NCBI GenBank assembly: GCA_030430565.1 | Contig: JAUIKS010000032.1 | Location: forward strand, 78,863-142,862 | Reading direction: 5' to 3' | Source of the DNA: Polyangia bacterium | GTDB taxonomy: Bacteria; Myxococcota_A; Polyangia; Nannocystales; Nannocystaceae | Length of the DNA: 64,000 nucleotides | In this document: positions 1 through 8,372 of the stretch, in pieces | How the letters are laid out: every line of letters starts with the position of its first letter | Position numbering within the stretch: position 1 is the stretch's first letter | Notes under the pieces: model-generated | Seen by the model: the letters and a program-made list of their open reading frames with translations, nothing else | What the model was told of the DNA's origin: nothing | Databases searched by the model: none | Translations under genes and position numbers: made by a program

Positions 1-164
1 AAGCTGATCGTCCACCCGTCGATGACATCCGCCGCCGGGATCTGGTCCTCGATGTACGCCTCGCCGTAGATCGTGACGCGGTAGGAGCCCTCGCCGTCGC
101 CGCAGGAGGTCATCGCGGTGGCGAGCGCGGCGGTGCAGATGATTCGGAGACAATTGGTGTGCAT
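1..164 (-). CDS. Lipoprotein, 3' end outside window (partial)
   Basis: An ATG at 164 opens a minus-strand frame that is still open at the window edge. The product starts with a short hydrophobic stretch ending in a lipobox-like MTSCGDGEG, so it is probably an outer- or inner-membrane lipoprotein. The visible mature part contains YRVTIYGEAYIED followed by PAADVIDGW. It lies 33 bp downstream of the preceding lipoprotein gene on the same strand and is probably the fourth gene of the MbnP/MbnH operon. Only 54 codons are visible, so no function can be assigned. Signal peptide and frame are seen directly; operon membership is inferred from spacing. Confidence 0.6.
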   Translation of the reverse strand, partial: MHTNCLRIICTAALATAMTSCGDGEGSYRVTIYGEAYIEDQIPAADVIDGWTIS

Positions 165-197
165 GTGAAGTCTGGTCTGGAGCGTGTTCGTAGTACG

Positions 198-1031
198 TCA
201 GCCGCCCGCGTCGGGATCGACGAGGTAGTAGTCGTGATCCTGAAGCGCGCGGCGCAGCTGGTTGAGGGTCGTCTCGTCGAGCTCGAGCGCGACCGCGCCG
301 TCGCCGTCGCCGTCGAGCGCGGCGAAGTCGACACCATCAAACACGGTGTCGCCCTCGAAGGGATCCGTCGGCACGAGCTGGAGCCCGAGCGTGTTCGCGC
401 TGGTCTCTGTGACGTCGAGTTCGAAGGGGATCCCGATGACCTCGCGGCCGTCGTCCTGCGCGACGACGGCCGTGAACGCGATCGTCTGCGCGCCCTTGCG
501 CGCGGTCCCGACGAGCTCGGTGGTCTGGCCGTAGAGCGGATCCTCGGGCGTGATCCCGTCGTCCTCGCCGGCGAGCCCGAACAAGAAATTCGCGCCGTTG
601 TAGTCGCCCACGGTCAGCGTGGCGTCGCCCAGCGGCGCGCTCGCCTCGGCAGCGCACCAGTCGACGACGAAGCGACCGGGCAGCTCGCCGATGATGTCGC
701 CCCCGCCCGCGTGCCCCGGGTGGGCGTGGGCGCTCGGGAGCAGCGCGCGCGAGAGCCACGCGAGCGCCGAGGCGCCGGGCTCCTCGGGCACGCGCATCGC
801 GGTCGCGCCCTCGTCGTGAAACTCGCCGGCGGTCGTGAGCTCGAGGTCTTGGATCACCGCGCGACAGCGCTCGAGCTCGACCCGCCACCCCAGGTCGGTC
901 TCGAGCTCTTGGACGCCGCGGCCGTCGACGACGACCGCGAGCGTGACGCGGGGCGCCTCCTGGCTCACGGAGCAGCCCGAGGCGACGAGGCAGAGGAGCG
1001 TGAGCGACAACGCGGGCGCGCGGGCGAGCAT
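198..1031 (-). CDS. His-rich lipoprotein of the MbnP/MbnH cluster
   Basis: About 277 residues. I chose the ATG at 1031 because it places a clean signal peptide (MLARAPALSLTLLCLVASGC) directly at the N-terminus; a frame extension to 1115 adds only Arg/Pro-rich sequence. After the lipobox Cys the protein has a beta-rich appearance and a central HAHPGHAGGGD segment followed by ELPGRFVVDW, which could bind a metal. Its C-terminal part holds DGDGDGAVALELDETTL, a Ca-loop-like acidic stretch. It follows the di-heme enzyme gene by 165 bp, in the same direction as mbnP-mbnH, which suggests a role in the same copper or metal process. I do not recognise the family; the metal-binding idea is inference from the histidines and context. 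Confidence 0.75.
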   Translation of the reverse strand: MLARAPALSLTLLCLVASGCSVSQEAPRVTLAVVVDGRGVQELETDLGWRVELERCRAVIQDLELTTAGEFHDEGATAMRVPEEPGASALAWLSRALLPSAHAHPGHAGGGDIIGELPGRFVVDWCAAEASAPLGDATLTVGDYNGANFLFGLAGEDDGITPEDPLYGQTTELVGTARKGAQTIAFTAVVAQDDGREVIGIPFELDVTETSANTLGLQLVPTDPFEGDTVFDGVDFAALDGDGDGAVALELDETTLNQLRRALQDHDYYLVDPDAGG

Positions 1032-1196
1032 CCGGCGGAGTATCGCGTCGACCCGGAGAACCTTCAAGCGGCGCCGCGGGCACGCGCTCGCGGTGAACGA
1101 AGGGAGGACGAGCACACGACCGCGCGTGAGTCCGCGCCCAGCGCTCTTGTCCGCGGCGAGCGGCGCGCGTCAAAAAACGACGTCGCTGCCCGGTGA

Positions 1197-2390
1197 TCAG
1201 TCGAGCGGATCCGCGTGCGCCGAGTTCGTCGTGAACGACTCGTCGGTCATCGCCTCGAGGAACGCGACCACCGCGTCGATCTCCTCGTCCGTCGCCGCGA
1301 AGGGTCGCACGAGGCCCGACTTCAAGGGGCTCACGCGCCCGTCACCGGCGAACGGGCCGTCCTCGAGCAGGCGCCCGCCGGCGACGTAGTGCTCGACCAC
1401 CTCGCGGAGCGTAGCGATGCTGCCGTCGTGCATATAGGGCGCGGTCACGGCGATGTTACGGAGGCTCGGCGGGCGGAACAGCCCGCGGTGAGCGGGGTTG
1501 AGCGTCAGCTCGTAGAGCCCCTGGTCGTGGGTCGGGTAGCTGCCCTCACCGTCGACGTTGTAGAGCCCGTTGTTGAAGAACACGAGCTGCGGCTCGGTCC
1601 GGTTGGCGTCGTGGTAGGCGTTCGTCAGCAGCACGCCGCCGTGACAGTGGAAGCACTCGAAGCGCTCGCCGTTGAACAGCGAGAGCCCGAGGCGCTGCTG
1701 CTCCGTCAGCGCGTCTTTGTCGCCGGTGACGTGACGGTCGTAGGGGCTATCGCCGCTGATCAGGCTGCGGCAGAAGCTCGCCAGCGCGAACACGATCTTG
1801 TTGGTCGTGACCCCGGCGGCGTCGTCTGGGAACGCGTCTTGGAACAGCTGTGCGTACTCGGGGTCCTGCTCGAAGCGCGCGAACACCTCGTCGCGCGCGC
1901 CGTCGGTGACGCCGAGCTCGACCGGGTTGTCCGACAGCAGCGGGACCTTGATCTGGTCCTCGAGCGTGACCAGGTTGTCGCTCGCCCACGTGTACGATGA
2001 GTTGTAGGCGACGTTGGCGAGCGCCATGCTGTTGCGGGCGAGCACCGTGCCGGTGGAGCCGGTCGGCGTCTTCATCCCGTCGGCGAAGCCGAACTCCTGA
2101 AAGTGACAGTCGGCGCAGGACTGCGTGCCGTTCGCCGAGAGCTGGCGGTCGTAGAACAGTCGGCGGCCCAGCGCGATCTTCTCGGCCGTCAACGGGTTGT
2201 AGTCGGGGATCGCGGGGAGCTCGAAGTGGTCGGGGAGCCCCAGGAGCGCGCGCAGGTCCTCCTCGGGTGAGCCCGCCTCCGTGTCGGTGCCGTCCGGCCC
2301 CCCCGAGTCCCCGCAGCCCGCCACGCACAGCAAGCCCATCAGGGCCGCCGCGCTCCAGCGCCGCGTCGCCACCTCGGTCGACTCCGCCAT
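1197..2390 (-). CDS. MbnH-like di-heme enzyme (MauG/cytochrome c peroxidase superfamily)
   Basis: A 397-residue lipoprotein (signal ending in LLCVAGCGD) with two c-type heme motifs, CADCH near residue 117 and CFHCH near residue 250, spaced as in bacterial cytochrome c peroxidases and MauG. It also has the PPSLRNIAVTAPYMHDG stretch that is typical of this superfamily. The ATG at 2390 overlaps the mbnP stop (TGATG), indicating translational coupling; a GTG one codon upstream is the alternative. In characterised MbnH/MbnP pairs the di-heme protein oxidises a tryptophan of MbnP to kynurenine, creating a copper site. The same pair is known in databases as the metallo-mystery pair. The assignment as MbnH rather than a plain peroxidase rests mainly on the adjacent mbnP-like gene. 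Confidence 0.88.
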   Translation of the reverse strand: MAESTEVATRRWSAAALMGLLCVAGCGDSGGPDGTDTEAGSPEEDLRALLGLPDHFELPAIPDYNPLTAEKIALGRRLFYDRQLSANGTQSCADCHFQEFGFADGMKTPTGSTGTVLARNSMALANVAYNSSYTWASDNLVTLEDQIKVPLLSDNPVELGVTDGARDEVFARFEQDPEYAQLFQDAFPDDAAGVTTNKIVFALASFCRSLISGDSPYDRHVTGDKDALTEQQRLGLSLFNGERFECFHCHGGVLLTNAYHDANRTEPQLVFFNNGLYNVDGEGSYPTHDQGLYELTLNPAHRGLFRPPSLRNIAVTAPYMHDGSIATLREVVEHYVAGGRLLEDGPFAGDGRVSPLKSGLVRPFAATDEEIDAVVAFLEAMTDESFTTNSAHADPLD

Positions 2391-3403
2391 CACATCGCCG
2401 TGAACGCCGTGTTGGTCGCGTCGCTCGCCGCGCCGCTCGCCTGGTCGAGCCCGAAGGCCGAGAACACGCCGGCGCAGTCGGGCTGCATCGGCGACGAGTG
2501 GCAGGCGACGCCGGGGCCCTCGCCGATCGGCTCCATGGTGTCGGGGTCGAGGATCGGCACCACGAAGTCGAGGTTAGCGAGCGCGGCCTTGACGTCGAGC
2601 GTGACGATCCCGGTGGCGGGGTCGAAGCCGTCGAGCGTCACGGTCGGCGTGTTGACGAAGCCGCAGGTGTCGCGGTCCTCGAGCGCGTTGAAGCCGTCGG
2701 CCGCGCAGTCGCGGCTGCCGATGTGGATGTAGCCGTCGCCGGACTCGCCGCCGTCGCTCGAGATCGCGAAGTTGAACACGAAGTGGCGGTAGCCCGAGGC
2801 CCATGACCAGTACATCTCGGCGAGCGGCGTGGGGGCGCCCTCGGCCGTGTTGTTGGCGATGGTCTCCTTCATCACCGCCTGGGGGACGCCGACGTCAAAG
2901 GCGACGCGGGCGACCTGGTCGGTCGCCGACATGCCGGTGATGACCGTGTTGGTCCGCGCCGTGCCCTCGGCGAAGGCGATCGCCGAGTCCGCGCAGGTCC
3001 CCTCCGTGTTGCTCGTCAGGTCGATCAGCGCGACGTCGCCCGCCTCGCTGCTGTACTGGAACTCGTTGGTGTCGAGCTCGACCGTGAGCTCCTCTCCGCC
3101 CGCGTCGAAGAACCGGAGGTTGCTGATGTAGAAGCGCAGGTCGCTGACGCCGACCGTGATGTCGCCGGCCGGGCCGAGGCCCGTGATCGCGTCGGCGCAG
3201 CCGATCGCCTGTCCGTCGACGCTGGCGACGAACTGCAGGCTGAAGGGGGACAACATCTCCCCGGTGCCAGCCGACTCACCCGAATCGCTCGTCTCGCCGG
3301 AGTCCGAGTCGGTGCCGGCCTGCGAGTCGCCGCAGCCGGAGAGCCCGGGGAGGACGAGGAGCGAGAGCGCGACGATGAGAGAGCGGGGCGTGTAAGTCTG
3401 CAT
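2390..3403 (-). CDS. MbnP-like copper-binding lipoprotein (metallo-mystery pair four-Cys protein)
   Basis: About 337 residues starting at the ATG at 3403, which is preceded by a Shine-Dalgarno-like GGAG and begins a lipoprotein signal (LLVLPGLSGCGD). The extra 30 codons upstream look non-coding. Family hallmarks are present: VSDLRFYISNLRFFD near the start of the mature domain, the MYWSWASGYRHF segment with its conserved tryptophans, GYIHIGS, and pairs of cysteines spread along the chain (VDGQAIGC, EGTCADS, RDC/DTC, GVACHSS, QPDC). MbnP proteins bind copper after MbnH converts a Trp to kynurenine. The gene is first in a minus-strand cluster and is coupled to the di-heme gene. No methanobactin biosynthesis genes are in view, so it is a stand-alone pair with unknown physiological role. 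Confidence 0.85.
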   Translation of the reverse strand: MQTYTPRSLIVALSLLVLPGLSGCGDSQAGTDSDSGETSDSGESAGTGEMLSPFSLQFVASVDGQAIGCADAITGLGPAGDITVGVSDLRFYISNLRFFDAGGEELTVELDTNEFQYSSEAGDVALIDLTSNTEGTCADSAIAFAEGTARTNTVITGMSATDQVARVAFDVGVPQAVMKETIANNTAEGAPTPLAEMYWSWASGYRHFVFNFAISSDGGESGDGYIHIGSRDCAADGFNALEDRDTCGFVNTPTVTLDGFDPATGIVTLDVKAALANLDFVVPILDPDTMEPIGEGPGVACHSSPMQPDCAGVFSAFGLDQASGAASDATNTAFTAM

Positions 3404-3774
3404 GGGTACTCCGGCTTCAGTGTCAGCATGATGGCCGCGTTGTGGGTCGATCGGTGAGCGCCGTGACAACGCGTCGCAGCTCACGGCGTTCACGAGCGCG
3501 CGCGCGCGCCCCCGTTGGGGGGAATTCCACTGATCGGCGGGCGCGGCACCCGTGTTTGCTCCTGCGACGCGCCGTCGCGGGTCTCTGGAGCGCTTGCATA
3601 CGCATCGTAGCGATGTCGGCCGTGGTCGCGTCGCGTCGGCGCCTCGCTCGTTAGCGCGCTCTCGCCCGCGGTGAGCATGAACTCAGGGAGCGGGCTCACG
3701 GCGCTCGCGCCGCCCGTCGTCATGTTTTAAATGTCCTAAAAGACATGTTTGTGCCCGAGCTGTTATCGTGGGTC
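3404..3774. other. Divergent intergenic region with GACATGT element
   Basis: The 371 bp between the divergent mbnP-like and TSP3 lipoprotein genes hold no supported gene; short open frames here are GC-rich chance frames. The last 60 bp are strikingly AT-rich (around 3721-3750) and contain the interrupted inverted repeat ATGTC-CTAAAA-GACAT (3731-3746), which continues into GACATGTTT. This looks like an operator or promoter element for the rightward gene. Confidence 0.5.
3731..3768 (+). promoter_or_regulatory. Candidate promoter/operator of the TSP3 lipoprotein gene
   Basis: The inverted repeat ATGTC-N6-GACAT (3731-3746) is followed by a -10-like TTATCG (3763-3768) that sits exactly 6 nt before the preferred ATG at 3775. 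AAGACA at 3740-3745 would be the -35 at a 17-nt spacing. Start-point therefore coincides with the ATG, implying a leaderless message. Assignment is by eye only. Confidence 0.4.
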
Positions 3775-5436
3775 ATGGTGAAGGTACTCGGTCGTAGAAG
3801 TTTACATATCGCGATAGCGCTGGCGCTGGTCAGCATCACGGGCTGCGGCGACGACGTGGCGGGGACGGACACGGAGACGACGTCGACGACGGGGGATGAC
3901 TCCTCGACCTCATCGGACGCCTCCGCGGGGCCGGGGACGACGACCGATGACTCGGGCTCGGACAGCGACGCCTCGACGAGCTCGACGACCGATGACTCGA
4001 CGACCGATGACTCGACGACTGATGACTCGACGACCGACGACTCGACGACGTCGACGACCGATGACTCGACGACCGACGACTCGACGACCGACGACTCGAC
4101 GACCGACGACTCGACGACCGACGCCGTGATGGACGCGGACGGCGACGGCGTCGAGGACGACATGGACAACTGCGTCGACACGCCGAACCCGGACCAGGAG
4201 GACGGTGACCTCGACCTCGTGGGCGACGCCTGCGACAACTGCGTCGCCGACCCCAACGAGGACCAGGCCAACGCCGACGCCGATCTGTACGGCGACGTCT
4301 GCGACAGCTGCCCCGACGCGGCCAACGATATGCAGGAGGACGCCGACGCCGACGGGTGGGGCGACATCTGCGACAACTGCCCCGACCTGGCGAACCCGAA
4401 CCAGGGGGACGGCGACAACGACCAGATCGGCGACCTCTGCGACGAGGAGGTCGTCGACAACGCGGACATCCTGTTCGTGCCCGAGGGCGCGGTCTACGAC
4501 CTCGGGGGCGAGCACTGCTACGCGAGCGAGATCCTGATCTACGGCACGGTCAACGTCCCGCCCTACGACGGGAACCCAGGCACCGGCGTGCTCACGCTGA
4601 CCTCGGAGCAGATCACCGTCGGCCCGGCGGGCCTGATCAACGCGAACGGGGCCGGGGGCGCGGGCGGTCTCGAGAGCCCGCTGGCGAACACGGGCGGCTT
4701 CGGCGGCGAGGGGCCAGGGCGCTCGTGCGGCGGCGGTCGTGGGAGCTCGGTCGGCCAGGGGGGCACCGGCGCGAGCTACGGCGGCAGCGGCGGCACGCCC
4801 AACAACAGCTGGGCCAACGGCAACGCGTGCAACCTGTGCGACCAGCCGAGCAACCCGAGCCACTGCGAGGGTGACATCGGCACGCAGTACGGCACCCTCG
4901 ATATGGAGGACATCGAGATGGGCTCGGGCGGCGGCGCGGGTGGTAACTCCTCGGGCTGCACCAACGCGGGCGGCGTCGGTGGTGCTGGCGGCGGCGGCGT
5001 CTTGCTGCTCGCGAACCAGTGGATCCTGATGGACGGCGTCATCTCGACCGTCGGCGAGGAGCCGCCGGGCGACGACGCGAACTGCGGCTACCGCCCGGGC
5101 GGCGGCGGCGGATCGGGCGGGGGCATCCTGCTCGCCGCGCCGATCGTGCAGGGCGACGTCGCCGCGGTGCTCGACGCCAGCGGCGGAAAGGGCGGCCCGG
5201 CGCTCGGTGAGGTCAACAGCCAGACCTGGGGCTGGTCCGGCGGCGGCGGCGGCGGCGGTCGCGTCAAGGTCTTCACGCCCGACAATCAATGGATGGGCAC
5301 GGCCGTCAGCGACGGCGGCGAGGGCGGCGACTTCCCCAACACGGGTCAGAGCTTCGGTGGCGACCCGGGGGGCGCGGGGACGGTTCACGAGGGCGACACG
5401 ATCCCGATGCCGTACCAGGACCTCTCGTGCGGCTGA
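3775..5436 (+). CDS. TSP3-repeat, glycine-rich surface lipoprotein
   Basis: About 553 residues. The ATG at 3775 begins a lipoprotein signal (IALALVSITGCGDD); the ten codons upstream to 3745 add a poor N-terminus. After the Cys comes a Thr/Ser/Asp linker built from repeated TTDDS units (about residues 30-120). Four thrombospondin type-3-like Ca-binding repeats follow (DADGDGVEDDMDNC, GDACDNC, GDVCDSC, GDICDNC, GDLCDEE). The C-terminal 330 residues are glycine-rich with many GGG runs and scattered Cys, starting with a carbohydrate-binding-like stretch (YDLGGEHCYASEILIYG). This Gly-rich part resembles myxobacterial surface or spore-coat-type proteins of unknown function. It is probably an outer-membrane, calcium-binding surface protein. 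Next to it lies a convergent histidine kinase gene, separated by a terminator-like hairpin. Confidence 0.85.
   Translation: MVKVLGRRSLHIAIALALVSITGCGDDVAGTDTETTSTTGDDSSTSSDASAGPGTTTDDSGSDSDASTSSTTDDSTTDDSTTDDSTTDDSTTSTTDDSTTDDSTTDDSTTDDSTTDAVMDADGDGVEDDMDNCVDTPNPDQEDGDLDLVGDACDNCVADPNEDQANADADLYGDVCDSCPDAANDMQEDADADGWGDICDNCPDLANPNQGDGDNDQIGDLCDEEVVDNADILFVPEGAVYDLGGEHCYASEILIYGTVNVPPYDGNPGTGVLTLTSEQITVGPAGLINANGAGGAGGLESPLANTGGFGGEGPGRSCGGGRGSSVGQGGTGASYGGSGGTPNNSWANGNACNLCDQPSNPSHCEGDIGTQYGTLDMEDIEMGSGGGAGGNSSGCTNAGGVGGAGGGGVLLLANQWILMDGVISTVGEEPPGDDANCGYRPGGGGGSGGGILLAAPIVQGDVAAVLDASGGKGGPALGEVNSQTWGWSGGGGGGGRVKVFTPDNQWMGTAVSDGGEGGDFPNTGQSFGGDPGGAGTVHEGDTIPMPYQDLSCG
3981..4123 (+). repeat. 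In-gene tandem repeat encoding TTDDS linker
   Basis: Roughly nine degenerate 15-nt units of the type GACGACCGATGACTC are arranged in tandem, with one 6-nt interruption near 4045. They encode the Thr-Thr-Asp-Asp-Ser linker of the lipoprotein. Such near-identical units are prone to slippage, so linker length may vary between strains. Confidence 0.85.
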
Positions 5437-5637
5437 GCCGACGCGGACGCGCTGGGCCGCGCGCGGCTCGAGGCGCGCAACGGTCATGTCGCGCGACCGT
5501 CACGGCGTGAACAGCTCGCGCACGCGGACCTGGCTCAAGGGCCCTGCGTGCGCGAGGTTGTAGGCGGAGGGGGGAGCCCGCCGTCGCGCGTGGGCGTGGG
5601 CTTGAGCATGCTTCGAGCGCTCCTGACCCGGGAATAG

Positions 5638-5678
5638 CGAGCGAGACGAATTCGTCTCACTCGTCGCGCCGATTTTTT
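5638..5678 (+). terminator. Terminator-like hairpin plus T-run
   Basis: A perfect 16-bp palindrome GAGACGAATTCGTCTC (5643-5658), extended by four more pairs around one mismatch (5638-5663), is followed 9 nt later by TTTTTT (5673-5678). It lies between the convergent TSP3 lipoprotein and histidine kinase genes. The T-run is oriented to stop rightward transcription. The stem-to-T distance is longer than in standard intrinsic terminators and the loop is minimal. Confidence 0.4.
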
Positions 5679-5713
5679 CCGAGGGCTGGGAGTGGGAGGC
5701 TGGGTGAGCAGCG

Positions 5714-6826
5714 CTACCCGGCTCGTTGCTCGCCCGCCGCCCGCTCGATCGCGATCGGGAGCGTCACGGTGAAGGTCGAGCCGACGCCGAGCTCGCTCTC
5801 GACGTCGACCTCGCCGCCGAGCAGCTGACAGTGTTTTCGAACCAGCGCGAGGCCGAGGCCCGAGCCTTCGAAGCGCCGGTTCGCCGCCGCCTCGACCTGC
5901 GAGAACGGCTTGAACAGCTTGCTGAAGTCCTCGCGCGCGATGCCGATGCCGCTGTCGCGCACGGAGATGAGCAGGCGCTGCGCGACGCAGCGCGCCGACA
6001 GCTCGAGCTCGCCGTCGCGCGTGAACTTGGCGGCGTTGCTCAGCAGGTTGTTCACGATCTGCCGCAGCTTCGTGCGATCGGTGACGAAGTCGTCCGGCAG
6101 CGCCGCGAGCGTGAGCGAGAACTTGTTGCGCTGCTTGTTGGCGAGCGTCCGCGCCGTGTCGGCCATCTCCGCGAAGAAGCGCGCGAGATCGACCGGCGCG
6201 AGCTGCAGCTCGGACGCGCCCGCCTCGATCTTCGAGAGATCGAGGATGTCGTCGATCAGCGTCAGCAGATGCCGCGCGGCGCGGAGGATTCGATCGAGGT
6301 CCTCCTGCGCGGCGTCGTTGTCGATCACGCGGGCGCGCCGCGTGAGCGCGCTCCGCAGCGCGCGCATCGCCTCGAGATCGTCGCCGCTGATGCTGAGCAC
6401 GCCGCGGTCGGGCGCGCCGTCGTCGAGCAGCCCGTCCGCGACGAGCTCCTGTAGCAGCTCCGCGTAGCCGATGATCACGTTCAGCGGCGTGCGCAGCTCG
6501 TGACTCATCGTCGCGAGGAAGTAGCTCTTGGCCTGGTTCGCCGCGAGCGCCGCGTCGCGGGCCTCGATCAGCGCCGCGTTCGCGCTGCGCAGCGCTCGCG
6601 TGCGCTCGTCGACGCGGCGCCCGAGCTCTTCATTCGCGCGCCGGACCTGCTCCTGCGCCGCTCGCAGCTCGGAGATGATCGTCCGCTGCAGCGTCCCGTG
6701 GCGCTCCTTGAGCTCCTCGAGCCGGCGGCGGTTCTCCTCCGAGCGCTCGAGCTTCGCGGTGAGGATGCGGTTCGATCGCTCGAGCTTCTTGATCCGGCGC
6801 CGGAGCGTGTCGAGCTCTTCCTCCAT
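5714..6826 (-). CDS. Sensor histidine kinase (soluble, FIST partner)
   Basis: A 370-residue kinase with no membrane segment. Residues 1-100 are a charged coiled coil. The H-box FLATMSHELRTPLN gives the phospho-acceptor H109. The second dimerisation helix (LLTLIDDILDLSKIEAG, about 187-203) comes later than usual, so an insertion of roughly 35-50 residues (about 125-177) sits inside the HisKA region. ATP-binding boxes are intact: N-box around N264 (NNLLSNAAKF), G1 DSGIGIA at 291-297, F-box LFKPFSQVE and G2 GSGLGLA at 321-327. The gene begins 41 bp after the FIST-domain gene on the same strand, so the FIST protein is probably its sensory partner. No receiver or response regulator is adjacent, so its output is unknown. 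Confidence 0.9.
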   Translation of the reverse strand: MEEELDTLRRRIKKLERSNRILTAKLERSEENRRRLEELKERHGTLQRTIISELRAAQEQVRRANEELGRRVDERTRALRSANAALIEARDAALAANQAKSYFLATMSHELRTPLNVIIGYAELLQELVADGLLDDGAPDRGVLSISGDDLEAMRALRSALTRRARVIDNDAAQEDLDRILRAARHLLTLIDDILDLSKIEAGASELQLAPVDLARFFAEMADTARTLANKQRNKFSLTLAALPDDFVTDRTKLRQIVNNLLSNAAKFTRDGELELSARCVAQRLLISVRDSGIGIAREDFSKLFKPFSQVEAAANRRFEGSGLGLALVRKHCQLLGGEVDVESELGVGSTFTVTLPIAIERAAGEQRAG

Positions 6827-6867
6827 CGTGCGCGCGCGGTTCGGGTGGTGGGCGATCCCTCGGGTCC

Positions 6868-8019
6868 TCAGCTCCCGAGCAGCAGCGTCACGATCGTCTC
6901 GTTGTGGAATTGCGCCGCGTTCCCGCGCCCGAGCGGCGCGAACTCACCGTAGGCGTAGAAGCCGAACACCGGGAGCGCGTCGTCCAGCGAGCGCCGGATG
7001 ACTCGCTCCTCCTCGCAGGTGCGCGTGCCGAGCAGCTGCTTGCGCGCGGCGCAGGAGAACACGAGCGCGACCGAGGGCGCGTCGCCCGGGTAGTCGCGCT
7101 TGGCCTCGTCGATCGAGAGGCGCGAGGCGGCGATGATCTCGTCGCGGCTCGCGGAGGTCAGCTGGACCATCGCGCCGAGCGGGACGTCGCCCGCGAAGGT
7201 GATCGTCCCGCGCTCCAGGTCGTAGGCCAGGGGCGCGCGCAGGTAGTGTCGACCGGAGCGCGGCTCGACCACGGCGAGCGGGCTCTCGCCGGAGGGGAGG
7301 ACGTGCTCGCCGAGGTAGTACTGGTAGTACTCGAGCGCCGTGCGCTCGCCGATCCGCGCGACGACGTTGGCGGCGGTCTCGGTGACCTTTTGCGGCTCCC
7401 CGAGCGGTCGCCAACCGCCCGCCACGCCCCACGAGAAGCGCGCGGGTCCGCCGATCAGCAGGACCGGCAGCGAGTCCTCGACGACCTCGCCCCCGAAGAA
7501 TTGGTATGTGTGCTCAAAGCGCCATTGGTCGCTCGCGAGCCCGCCGAGGATCGGGAAGTTCTCGCCGAGCGCGCCGCGGAGCCCGTCGAGCGCCTGCGTC
7601 GCGCTCGCCGTCAGGCTCTCCGGCACGATGATGCAGAGGCTCGGCTCCTGCGAGAGCGACGCGCGGGCCTGCTCGACCGCCCGCGCGGCCGCCTGCTCGG
7701 GGCCCTTCGAGAGCCCGCGCCCGAGGCCGACTGAGAACTCGAGCGTGTCGCTGACCAGCAGCATCAGCGTCGTCGAGCCCTCGTTGAAGCCCTCCCGCGA
7801 GGACAGCTCGCCGTCGGTCGTGCAGCCGATCACCGGCACGTCGGGATAGGCCTCGGCGAGGCCCGCGAGCAGCGCCTCGTGGTCGACGCCGATGGCCGAG
7901 AGCAGCACGGCGACGCCGGGGGCGCGACCCGCGAGGCGCTCACCGCACTGCTCGACGAGCTCCTCGACGGCGGAGCTCGCGTCAGGGTCCAGACTGTGTC
8001 CAACGACGGCTTGGAGCAT
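6868..8019 (-). CDS. FIST signal-transduction domain protein
   Basis: About 383 residues from the ATG at 8019, which is 6 nt downstream of a consensus -10-like TACAAT; a 12-codon extension to 8055 would run across that promoter. The protein has the FIST_N/FIST_C layout: VAVLLSAIGVDHEALLAGL, then PVIGCTTDGELSS near residue 75, a long N-domain ending around residue 215, and a C-domain with SRDEIIAASRLS and ALVFSCAARKQLLG plus a final FYAYGEFAPLG. FIST domains are cytoplasmic sensory modules proposed to bind small ligands such as amino acids and are typically coupled to histidine kinases, methyl-acceptors or diguanylate cyclases. Here the kinase is encoded as a separate protein just downstream. 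The ligand is unknown. Confidence 0.88.
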   Translation of the reverse strand: MLQAVVGHSLDPDASSAVEELVEQCGERLAGRAPGVAVLLSAIGVDHEALLAGLAEAYPDVPVIGCTTDGELSSREGFNEGSTTLMLLVSDTLEFSVGLGRGLSKGPEQAAARAVEQARASLSQEPSLCIIVPESLTASATQALDGLRGALGENFPILGGLASDQWRFEHTYQFFGGEVVEDSLPVLLIGGPARFSWGVAGGWRPLGEPQKVTETAANVVARIGERTALEYYQYYLGEHVLPSGESPLAVVEPRSGRHYLRAPLAYDLERGTITFAGDVPLGAMVQLTSASRDEIIAASRLSIDEAKRDYPGDAPSVALVFSCAARKQLLGTRTCEEERVIRRSLDDALPVFGFYAYGEFAPLGRGNAAQFHNETIVTLLLGS

Positions 8020-8025
8020 CAGGAT

Positions 8026-8031
8026 ATTGTA
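8026..8031 (-). promoter_or_regulatory. -10 element of FIST/kinase operon (leaderless)
   Basis: TACAAT on the minus strand, separated by exactly 6 nt (ATCCTG) from the ATG at 8019. No Shine-Dalgarno sequence is present between them, so the transcript probably starts at or within a base or two of the start codon. One of ten such arrangements in the window. Confidence 0.5.
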
Positions 8032-8372
8032 TCGGCGCGGACTCGCCAGCTCCAACAGCCATGTCCCCGCGTACGCGTTTATTATCGCGCGAGAGCTCGC
8101 GGACTACAGATACATGATCGAATAGACATGTTAATGGAGGCGGGCGCTCGCGCGCGCGGCCGCGGAGCCGGCCCCGCGCACCGAGCGAGGCGCATGAACA
8201 CACCCGCGGGCGACGCTCGGCGACGTGGAGGTCGGCCGCGAGCGCCGCCCGATCTACCTCGGGCGGCGGCCGTGCCGCGTGCGCGAGAGGTCGGCGCGAG
8301 CGAGCCTGTCTCTTGTGACACAATCCCTGACACGGCCGCGAGGGCCGACGCGCGCGGCGAGAGGGGCGGACG
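8032..8372. other. Divergent intergenic region, no gene
   Basis: 341 bp between the FIST operon (leftward) and the alginate lyase lipoprotein (rightward). It contains a locally AT-rich patch around 8080-8135 including TAGACATGT (8123-8131), one of three exact copies of this 9-mer in the window. No coding frame with convincing features was found. Confidence 0.5.

Noticed and set aside
159..1196. Long plus-strand frame antisense to the mbnPH-associated lipoprotein
   Set aside because: Arg/Ala/Val/Glu-rich composition is typical of antisense frames in GC-rich coding DNA; no signal, domain or start site, and the minus strand has a clear lipoprotein.
3490..3723. 77-codon minus-strand frame in the divergent spacer
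   Set aside because: No ribosome-binding site or domain; composition is Arg/Ser/Pro-rich; probably chance.
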